Shown: positions 7,393-12,301 of the stretch, piece after piece
How the letters are laid out: the number at the start of each line of letters is the position of its first letter
How positions within the stretch are numbered: position 1 is the first letter of the stretch
Source: Ramlibacter sp.
Lineage (GTDB): Bacteria; Pseudomonadota; Gammaproteobacteria; Burkholderiales; Burkholderiaceae_C
Assembly (NCBI GenBank): GCA_021156245.1
Contig: JAJNBO010000024.1
Location: 1-12,301 of the forward strand
Direction: 5' to 3'
Length of the DNA stretch: 12,301 nt
Translations under genes and position numbers: made by a program
Notes under the pieces: generated by a model
What the model was told of the DNA's origin: nothing
The model's database searches: none
What the model saw: the letters and a program-made list of their open reading frames with translations, nothing else

Positions 7393-8148
7393 TCAGGGCT
7401 GTCGGGCCGGGCTGCCCAGGCGATGCCGCACGTCGCGCAGGAAGGGCCGCAGGGCCAGCAGCCACAGGCCCAGCGCCAGGGGGACGGTCGAGCCGAAACC
7501 GACGTACTTGAACCCGAGAGCGCCTGCGATGCCGCCGACGAAGAAGCTGCAGACCAGCAAGGTGTGGATGCGCAGCTTGCCGCGGTTGGCCAGTACCGGG
7601 TCGGCGCTGTCGCGCGGGTTGATGTACAGCAGCTTGCCCAGCTCGATGCCGATGTCGGTGACGAGCCCGGTGACGTGGGTCGTGCGGATCTCCGCGCGCG
7701 AAATCTTGGTGATCACCGCGTTCTGCAGGCCCATGATGAAGCACAGGAGCAGCACGGTGAGCGGCACGAACAGCGGCGCGAAGTGGTGGATCGAGGCGCC
7801 CGCGACGCCGAACACCAGCAGCGCGACCGCTTCCAGGAACAGCGGCAGCCCGTAGGCGCTGTGCAGGCGACGCCGCAGGCCCCAGTTGACCAGGACAGCG
7901 GTGGTCATGGCGCCGCCCACGAAGGCCGCGATCGCTCCGGCGGCAGCGGCGGCGAGGGTGAGCTGGCCGAGCACGAGGTGGTCGGCGACCGAGGAGAGCA
8001 CCCCGGTCATGTGCGAGGTGTACTGGCCCACGGCGAGGAGGCCGCCCGCGTTGATGGCGCCGGCGACGAAGGCGAGGAAGGCGCCGAGCCGGATGTTCGC
8101 CTGGGTGGTCCGGTCGACCTCGGCCCAACCCCGAATGTAGGCGAACAT
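7393..8148 (-). CDS. DUF1275 (YoaK-type) integral membrane protein
   Basis: A 251-residue inner-membrane protein of the DUF1275/YoaK family; no transport substrate is established that I can name. About six hydrophobic segments are visible (near 20-40, 62-88, 101-119, 125-145, 195-213 and 216-235). Family motifs are AGAINAGGLLAVGQYTSHMTG (29-49; ends AGAINAGG and SHMTG), CFIMGLQNAVITKIS (136-150) and RTTHVTGLVTDIGIELG (155-171). These two internally similar TH(V)TG/SHMTG elements, each next to a transmembrane helix, suggest an inverted or duplicated half-structure. It lies 18 bp downstream of the small lipoprotein gene and 33 bp upstream of DUF3460. AGGAG stands 12 nt before the ATG, which is rather far. 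Confidence 0.9.
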   Translation of the reverse strand: MFAYIRGWAEVDRTTQANIRLGAFLAFVAGAINAGGLLAVGQYTSHMTGVLSSVADHLVLGQLTLAAAAAGAIAAFVGGAMTTAVLVNWGLRRRLHSAYGLPLFLEAVALLVFGVAGASIHHFAPLFVPLTVLLLCFIMGLQNAVITKISRAEIRTTHVTGLVTDIGIELGKLLYINPRDSADPVLANRGKLRIHTLLVCSFFVGGIAGALGFKYVGFGSTVPLALGLWLLALRPFLRDVRHRLGSPARQP

Positions 8149-8166
8149 GGCGGCTGCGTGCTCCTG

Positions 8167-8376
8167 CTACTTGTCGTCCGAGGAGGGCAGCACCACGTCC
8201 GCGGCGACGCCCACCGCCTTGCCGGTCAACTTGACGGTGCCCACCGCGGCATCGACCGCGAGCCCGCCGGCCGTGGCGGCGAGGCCGACCGCGGCGCCGG
8301 TCACGGTGATGACGGTGCAGCCGCCGAGGGTGGCGGCCAGGAGGCCGGCGAGGCCGGCACGGATGAGGTACTGCAT
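8167..8376 (-). CDS. small glycine-zipper lipoprotein
   Basis: A 69-residue predicted lipoprotein. The signal peptide (1-19) ends in the lipobox L17-G-G-C20; Thr at +2 is not the inner-membrane retention signal Asp, so outer-membrane location is likely. The mature 49 residues are Gly, Ala, Val and Thr rich and contain an imperfect repeat, VTGAAVGLAA (25-34) and LTGKAVGVAA (50-59). Each copy has a G-x3-G pattern (Gly27/Gly31, Gly52/Gly56), typical of glycine-zipper membrane or oligomer helices. The tail is acidic and polar (PSSDDK). No Shine-Dalgarno is seen; TAAGCT ends 6 nt before the ATG. Similar small lipoproteins are common and uncharacterised in this group. It lies between the amidohydrolase (23 bp) and DUF1275 (18 bp). 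Function unknown. Confidence 0.75.
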   Translation of the reverse strand: MQYLIRAGLAGLLAATLGGCTVITVTGAAVGLAATAGGLAVDAAVGTVKLTGKAVGVAADVVLPSSDDK

Positions 8377-8382
8377 CCCGCG

Positions 8383-8388
8383 AGCTTA
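8383..8388 (-). promoter_or_regulatory. possible -10 element of the lipoprotein gene, leaderless spacing
   Basis: TAAGCT on the minus strand ends 6 nt before the ATG at 8376. It matches TATAAT only at three positions, but these are the most conserved ones (T1, A2, T6). Confidence 0.3.
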
Positions 8389-8399
8389 GCGCAGGCGCC

Positions 8400-9251
8400 T
8401 CAGGCGGAGCGGGCCTTTACATACGCTGACAGCGTGTGCAGCAGCGCGGTCAGGTCCTTCTGCACGCGGGCGAAACCCGCGTTGCGCTCGCGCGTGGCCT
8501 CGTCCAGGTACAGCGGCCGGCGGATCTCCACCTGCAGGCTGTGGCGGTTGCGCGCCGGCTGGCCGATGCGGGCGATCAGCTGCACGCCCTTGTACGGGTC
8601 GTTGCGCGCCACGGTGTAGCCGCAGCCCCTCAGCTCGCGCTCGACGACGTCGACGAAGCCCGGTTCGCAGGTGGTGCCGTCGCGGTCGCCCAGCACGAAG
8701 TCCGCCAGCGGGTGCGGGCTCACGATCTGCAGGCGTTCGTACGCATCGTTGGGCATCGAGTGCAGGTTCAGGTGCCAGACGCCGCCGAAACGGGCGGCCG
8801 TGTCCTCGATGGCCGTGGACAGGGCTGCGTGGTACGGCCGGTACCAGCTGTCGATGCGGTTGCGCACCTCCGCCACCGTGAGCTGCCGGTCGTAGATCGG
8901 CACGCCCTTGCGGACGTTGCGCCAGACGAGGCCGAAGCCGAGGCGGCTTTTTTCGCTGGGCGCCAGCGGCTCTGGCCAGGGCTCGGCCAGCAGCGCCGCA
9001 TCCAGGTCGTCGACGTTGCGGTTGGCGTCGATGTAGGTGCGCGGAAAGTGCGCGTGCAGCAAGGTGCCGCCGACTTCCGGCACCGCCTGCCAGAGGGCCT
9101 CGACGTGGGTGTCCTCGCCGCGCCGCAGCAGCTCGCGCGGAACCGCATGGCGGTAGTCGTCCGGGTAGAAGGTGCCGCTGTGCGGGGAGTCGCACACCAG
9201 CGGCACCGCCGCAGCCGCGGGCGGCAGCAGGGTGAAAGGCGCCACGCTCAT
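8400..9251 (-). CDS. N-formylglutamate amidohydrolase family protein (HutG-like)
   Basis: A 283-residue cytosolic metal-dependent amidohydrolase of the FGase family, which hydrolyses N-formyl-L-glutamate to glutamate and formate in one histidine-degradation route. Family segments are CDSPHSGTFYP (20-30), RRGEDTHVEAL (43-53), FPRTYIDANRNVDD (69-82), YDRQLT (120-125), HLNLHSMP (160-167), LGDRDGTTCEPGF (187-199) and SLQVEIRRPLY (238-248). The His, Asp and Glu residues of these blocks are the probable metal and catalytic ligands. No other hut gene is present. Instead it is translationally coupled (ATGA overlap) to a Bug solute-binding protein, and a LysR gene lies beyond. The true substrate may therefore be another N-acyl amino acid or a related amide taken up from outside. 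Family assignment is firm; the role in histidine use is doubtful. Confidence 0.88.
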   Translation of the reverse strand: MSVAPFTLLPPAAAAVPLVCDSPHSGTFYPDDYRHAVPRELLRRGEDTHVEALWQAVPEVGGTLLHAHFPRTYIDANRNVDDLDAALLAEPWPEPLAPSEKSRLGFGLVWRNVRKGVPIYDRQLTVAEVRNRIDSWYRPYHAALSTAIEDTAARFGGVWHLNLHSMPNDAYERLQIVSPHPLADFVLGDRDGTTCEPGFVDVVERELRGCGYTVARNDPYKGVQLIARIGQPARNRHSLQVEIRRPLYLDEATRERNAGFARVQKDLTALLHTLSAYVKARSA

Positions 9252-10231
9252 TCGGCCTTGATGTTGGCCATCTTGGAGACGCGCTCGTAGCGCTCCATGG
9301 CCTGCTGGATCTGCTTGCCGAATTCGGCCGGCGTGGTCGGGACCATGGTGGCGCCGAGCTCGTCGATCTTCTTCACGAACTCGGGGTTCTTCATGGCCTT
9401 CAGGAAGGCCGCGTTCAGCCTGGCCACCACTTCGGGCGGGGTGCCCGCGGGCGCCACCACGCCGAACCAGCCGCCGCCGCCCATCTGCGGGAAGCCGAGT
9501 TCGCCGTAGGTCGGCACGTCGGGCAGGGCGGGCGAGCGCTTCTCGGACAGCACGGCGAGCGCCCGCAGCTTGCCGGACTTGATGTGCGGCAGCGCGGAGG
9601 GCAGGTTGTCGGTGATGGCGTCCACCTGGCCGGCGATCGCGTCGTTCATCGCCTGGCCGCCGCCCTTGTACGGAACGTGCAGCAGCTTGATCTGGGCGAG
9701 CGCCATGAAGTGCTCGATGTTGGCGTGGCCGAGCGAGCCGGTGCCGGGCGTGCCGAAGCTGAACTTCTCCGGCGCTGCCTTGGCCTGCGCGATGAAGTCC
9801 TTCATGTTCTTCGCCGACACCTTGTTCGGATTCACCGCGAACACGCTGGGCGTCGTCGCCACGTTGGTGACCGGCATGAAGTCCTTCACGGGGTCGTACT
9901 TCAGCTTGCTGCCGTAGACCGCCGGGTTGGCGCCGTGGGTGCTGACCGTGGCCATGCCGAGCGTGTAACCGTCCGGCCGGGACTTGGCGACGTACTCCAT
10001 GCCGAGCGAGCCGCCGGCGCCGCCCTTGTTCTCCACGATGATCGGCTGGCCCAGTTCGCGGCCGCCGTATTCGGCGATCAGGCGCGCGGCGATGTCGGTG
10101 GAGCCGCCGGGCGCGAAGGGCACGACGAGGCGGATCGTCTGGTTGGGATAGGCGGACTGCGCGGTGGCGAGGCCCGTGGCGGCCAGTGCGGCGGCGCAGG
10201 CGACGGCCTTCAGGAAGTGGCGGGTGTTCAT
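9248..10231 (-). CDS. Bug-family (TctC-like) periplasmic solute-binding protein
   Basis: A 327-residue periplasmic binding protein of the tripartite tricarboxylate transporter (Bug) family, which binds carboxylates, amino acids or their amides. The signal peptide is residues 1 to about 24 (basic MNTRHFLK, Ala/Leu core, cleavage after ATA or nearby). Family blocks are TIRLVVPFAPGGSTDIAAR (32-50), VENKGGAGGSLGMEYVAKS (67-85) with PDGYTLGM (87-94), FSFGTPGTGSLGH (157-169), HVPYKGGGQAMNDAIAGQVD (185-204) and GWFGVVAPAGTP (254-265). The ATG at 10231 was preferred to one 12 codons upstream because it starts a normal signal peptide. No TctA or TctB membrane genes are nearby, so it is an orphan of the kind expanded in Burkholderiales. 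It overlaps the amidohydrolase by ATGA and is divergent from the LysR gene. Confidence 0.93.
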   Translation of the reverse strand: MNTRHFLKAVACAAALAATGLATAQSAYPNQTIRLVVPFAPGGSTDIAARLIAEYGGRELGQPIIVENKGGAGGSLGMEYVAKSRPDGYTLGMATVSTHGANPAVYGSKLKYDPVKDFMPVTNVATTPSVFAVNPNKVSAKNMKDFIAQAKAAPEKFSFGTPGTGSLGHANIEHFMALAQIKLLHVPYKGGGQAMNDAIAGQVDAITDNLPSALPHIKSGKLRALAVLSEKRSPALPDVPTYGELGFPQMGGGGWFGVVAPAGTPPEVVARLNAAFLKAMKNPEFVKKIDELGATMVPTTPAEFGKQIQQAMERYERVSKMANIKAE

Positions 10232-10238
10232 GGCGCGC

Positions 10239-10244
10239 AGGTTA
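10239..10244 (-). promoter_or_regulatory. possible -10 element of the Bug-amidohydrolase operon, near-leaderless spacing
   Basis: TAACCT on the minus strand ends 7 nt before the ATG at 10231. A TTGTGC lies 17 nt upstream as a possible weak -35. No Shine-Dalgarno precedes the ATG. Confidence 0.35.
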
Positions 10245-10246
10245 GG

Positions 10247-10265
10247 GTGCCGCGCGCCCGGGCAC
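10247..10265. promoter_or_regulatory. short dyad in the Bug/LysR divergent gap
   Basis: GTGCC (10247-10251) and GGCAC (10261-10265) are inverted across 9 bp, lying upstream of the possible Bug -10. The arms are short, so this could be chance; it is noted because it sits in a regulator-controlled gap. Confidence 0.25.
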
Positions 10266-10273
10266 AAACGACT

Positions 10274-10303
10274 TTTTCAGCGCCGGTGATGACATGATGT
10301 AAT
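10274..10303 (+). promoter_or_regulatory. LysR gene promoter with extended -10, leaderless spacing
   Basis: TTTTCA (10274-10279) is followed after 18 nt by TGTAAT (10298-10303), itself preceded by TGA as a TGn extension. The hexamer ends 6 nt before the ATG at 10310. There is no Shine-Dalgarno. Confidence 0.5.
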
Positions 10304-10304
10304 C
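10288..10304. promoter_or_regulatory. LysR-type operator (T-N11-A dyad) over its own promoter
   Basis: GATGACA-TGA-TGTAATC is a near-perfect dyad (6 of 7 bases pair) with the LysR-type T-N11-A core at 10290-10302. It covers the -10 region of the LysR gene, the usual place for autorepression, and lies 57 bp from the Bug start. No LysR site was tested; the assignment rests on pattern and position. Confidence 0.5.
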
Positions 10305-10309
10305 GCGCC

Positions 10310-11239
10310 ATGGCCATCCGCAGTCCGTCGCTGGTGGAGTTGCACGCCTTCCTGGCGGTGGCACGCACCGGCAGTTTCCGCAAGGCGGGCGAGGCGCTGC
10401 ACGTCACCCAGGCCGCGGTGAGCCGCGCCGTGCAGAGGCTCGAGGAACAACTGGGCCTCGACGTCGTGGAGCGCTCCGGCGCCGGCGTGCGGCTCACGCC
10501 GGAGGGCGCCGAGCTGCGCCGGCGCACCGAGAAGCACGTGGCGGCCCTCGAGGACGCCGCGCTGCACCTGCGGCGCACCTCGGACCGCATGCGCCTGCGC
10601 CTGTCCGTGGTGCCCAGCCTGGGCACCTTGTGGCTGCTGCCGCGGCTGGAGGACTTCCGCGCGCGCCATCGGGAAGTGGAGATCGAGTTCCGCCAGTACA
10701 CCCGCGACGATGACTACCTGCGCGAGGACGTGGACCTGTGGATCGTGCTGAAGCAGGGCGCGAAGCAGCAGTGGCCGCGGCAGGTGGCGGCGCGCTACCT
10801 GGTGGGCCGCGACATCGTGGCGGTTTGCACGCCCGGCGTGGCGAAGGACATCCGCAAGCCGGAGCAGCTGCTGGAAAAGCCGCTGCTGTACCACTCCTCC
10901 TATCGCGAGAACTGGACCCTGTGGACGCAGGCCGTGGGGCTCGCGCTGCCGGAGCGCTGGCGCGGCACCGGCTTCGACCTGGCGATCAACCTCATCGAAG
11001 CGGCGCGCGCCGGCATGGGCGTCGCCGTCGTCCAGAAGTGCATGGTGGAGGCCGACCTGGCGTCGGGCCGGCTCGTGACGCCGGTGCCGGGCACCGCGTC
11101 CACCGGACGCGGCTACTACCTCTGTCGCCGCCGGGCGCTGGCGGCGCATCCGGCGGTGGACCTGTTCTCCGAATGGGTCGAGGAACAGGCCGCGGTCAGC
11201 GAACCCGCATCCCCGGCTGCGCGCCCGGCCAGGCGCTGA
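10310..11239 (+). CDS. LysR-family transcriptional regulator
   Basis: A 309-residue cytosolic regulator. The N-terminal winged helix-turn-helix is at about 8-66, with [20 protein letters not shown] (14-33), [16 protein letters not shown] (34-49) and RLTPEGAEL (61-69). The effector domain runs from about 95 to 293 and starts [18 protein letters not shown] (96-113), the form seen in GcvA-like members. It is divergent from the Bug-amidohydrolase pair across 78 bp that hold a T-N11-A dyad, the classical layout in which a LysR protein represses itself and activates the neighbouring operon in response to a substrate. The C-terminal tail ([13 protein letters not shown]) lies in the 44-bp overlap with the 3' end of metG on the other strand. 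The inducer is unknown; a ligand of the Bug protein or the amidohydrolase substrate is the natural guess. Confidence 0.95.
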   Translation: MAIRSPSLVELHAFLAVARTGSFRKAGEALHVTQAAVSRAVQRLEEQLGLDVVERSGAGVRLTPEGAELRRRTEKHVAALEDAALHLRRTSDRMRLRLSVVPSLGTLWLLPRLEDFRARHREVEIEFRQYTRDDDYLREDVDLWIVLKQGAKQQWPRQVAARYLVGRDIVAVCTPGVAKDIRKPEQLLEKPLLYHSSYRENWTLWTQAVGLALPERWRGTGFDLAINLIEAARAGMGVAVVQKCMVEADLASGRLVTPVPGTASTGRGYYLCRRRALAAHPAVDLFSEWVEEQAAVSEPASPAARPARR

Positions 11240-12301
11240 GCACGTAGATCCCCGGCTGCGCCTTGCCGTCCGCGTGGCTGGCCGACAGCACCATGCCCTC
11301 GCTCACGCCGAACTTCATCTTGCGCGGCGCAAGATTGGCGACGACCACCGTGAACTTGCCGACCAGGTCTTCCGGCTTGTACGCCGACGCTATGCCCGAG
11401 AACACGTTGCGCAGGCGGCCTTCGCCCACGTCCAGCGACAGCTGCAGCAGCTTGGTGGAGCCTTCGACGTTCTTGCACTCGACGATCCTCGCGATGCGCA
11501 TGTCGACCTTGAGGAAGTCGTCGATCGTGATGCTCTCGCCGATGTCTTCGCCCCCAGGCTTCTCTTCACTCCCTCCCCCACTGGGGGAGGCCTGGGGTGG
11601 GGGTGCCCCGTTGCCCGCCGCCGCTTCCGCTGGCGCCTCGAACAACGCATCCAGCTGCTTTTCCTCCACCCGCTGCATCAGGTGCTTGTACCCACCCACC
11701 ACGTGTCCAGCCGGCAGCGGCGCCACCGCGTTGTTCCAGTCCAGGGCTTCGCACTGCAGGAAGGCTTCCGCCTGCGCCGCGAGCGCCGGCAGCACCGGGC
11801 GCAGGCAAGCCGTGAGCAGGCGGAACATCTGCAGGCACCAGCTGCCGACGGCGGCGGCTTCGTCGCCCTTGCCTTCCTTGGCCAGCTTCCAGGGGGCGGC
11901 GGCGTCGAAAGCCGTGTTCACCTGGTCCGCCACGGCCATGACTTCGCGCAGCGCCTTGGCGTAGTCGCGCGCTTCGTACAGGCCGCGGACGCTTTCCACC
12001 AGCGCCTTCGCGTCGATGGCTGCGAGGGCCGGGCCCGCCACCAGCTTGCCGCCCGGCACGAATTTCACGGCGCGGCTGGCGATGTTGACGTACTTGCCGA
12101 CGAGGTCGCTGTTGACCCGCGCCATGAAGTCCTCGGCGTTGAAGTCGATGTCCTCGTTGCGCCCGTTCAGTTTGGCCGCGAGGTAGTAGCGCAGCCACTC
12201 GGGGTTCATGCCCAGCGACAGGTACTTGAGCGGGTCCAGGCCGGTGCCGCGGCTCTTGCTCATCTTCTCGCCGTTGTTCACGGTCAGGAAGCCGTGCACG
12301 A
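11196..12301 (-). CDS. metG: methionyl-tRNA synthetase, C-terminal part (cut by window edge)
   Basis: Charges tRNA-Met with methionine. Only about the last 367 residues are visible; the frame runs off the right edge, so the catalytic HIGH region and most of the Rossmann domain are missing. Counting from the first visible Met, KMSKSRGT is at 12-19, in the ATP-binding loop. The anticodon-binding helical domain follows (about 30-215, with [19 protein letters not shown]), then a low-complexity linker (222-252), then the tRNA-binding EMAP/Trbp111-like domain (256-367) with [15 protein letters not shown] and [14 protein letters not shown]. That appended domain makes this the dimeric long type. The linker holds a palindromic repeat translated in frame (positions 11550-11609). 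The stop lies inside the 3' end of the LysR gene. Confidence 0.96.
   Translation of the reverse strand, partial: VHGFLTVNNGEKMSKSRGTGLDPLKYLSLGMNPEWLRYYLAAKLNGRNEDIDFNAEDFMARVNSDLVGKYVNIASRAVKFVPGGKLVAGPALAAIDAKALVESVRGLYEARDYAKALREVMAVADQVNTAFDAAAPWKLAKEGKGDEAAAVGSWCLQMFRLLTACLRPVLPALAAQAEAFLQCEALDWNNAVAPLPAGHVVGGYKHLMQRVEEKQLDALFEAPAEAAAGNGAPPPQASPSGGGSEEKPGGEDIGESITIDDFLKVDMRIARIVECKNVEGSTKLLQLSLDVGEGRLRNVFSGIASAYKPEDLVGKFTVVVANLAPRKMKFGVSEGMVLSASHADGKAQPGIYVLSAWPGAQPGMRVR
11550..11609. repeat. REP-like nested palindrome inserted in the metG linker
   Basis: An inner hairpin with 8-bp arms CCTCCCCC (11572-11579) and GGGGGAGG (11583-11590) around ACT is enclosed by outer arms CCCCAGGC (11552-11559) and GCCTGGGG (11590-11597). 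A further GGGGG run follows at 11599-11603. The element is frame-compatible and adds about 20 Gly/Pro/Ser/Glu residues between two MetRS domains, where insertion does least harm. I recall similar CTCCCCCxCTGGGGGAG-type repeats from Comamonadaceae genomes, but no second copy is in this window, so the repeat status is partly inference. Confidence 0.6.

Noticed and set aside
5226..8619. Plus-strand open frames across nadB, scpA, DUF3460, DUF1275 and the lipoprotein
   Set aside because: They lie opposite genes with clear family motifs and cross their boundaries, so they are not genes.
12297..12299. ATG at the right edge as the start of a short MetRS-like protein
   Set aside because: It lies just before KMSKS, in the middle of the family; the gene plainly continues beyond the window.

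Overview
The window is GC-rich chromosomal DNA, densely packed with housekeeping genes. It most likely comes from a betaproteobacterium of the order Burkholderiales, probably Comamonadaceae (Ramlibacter/Variovorax-like). The grounds are an orphan Bug-type solute-binding protein, a DUF3460 protein next to scpA, proteins resembling that group throughout, and a REP-like palindrome in metG of a kind I associate with these genomes. No rRNA, tRNA, IS element, prophage or CRISPR array was seen.

Layout. On the plus strand gpsA (26-1078) converges on, and overlaps, a minus-strand pair made of a hotdog thioesterase and a small thioredoxin-like protein. From an 87-bp divergent region at 1810-1896, nadC-nadA runs rightward (1897-3878). 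It meets a minus-strand train of eight genes read from 10231 down to 3885: Bug solute-binding protein, N-formylglutamate amidohydrolase-like protein, small glycine-zipper lipoprotein, DUF1275 membrane protein, DUF3460 protein, scpA, nadB, and an exported ClpP-fold protein. A LysR regulator (10310-11239) is divergent from the Bug gene. It ends inside the 3' end of metG, which is cut by the right edge of the window.

How the genes work together. nadB, nadA and nadC together make the whole de novo route from aspartate to nicotinate mononucleotide, but they are split: nadCA is translationally coupled on one strand and nadB lies on the other, with the ClpP-like gene between them. The LysR, Bug and amidohydrolase genes look like a self-contained sense, bind and hydrolyse unit for an unknown N-acyl amino acid or similar compound.

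The most interesting signals are regulatory. Several genes without a Shine-Dalgarno sequence have a -10-like hexamer ending exactly 6 nt (once 7 nt) before the start codon, so the start codon would be the transcription start. This suggests widespread leaderless mRNAs. Three divergent or promoter-bearing gaps hold clean dyads: 1857-1874, 4572-4600 and 10288-10304. metG carries an in-frame palindromic REP-like insertion in its interdomain linker, and two convergent gene pairs overlap tail to tail.
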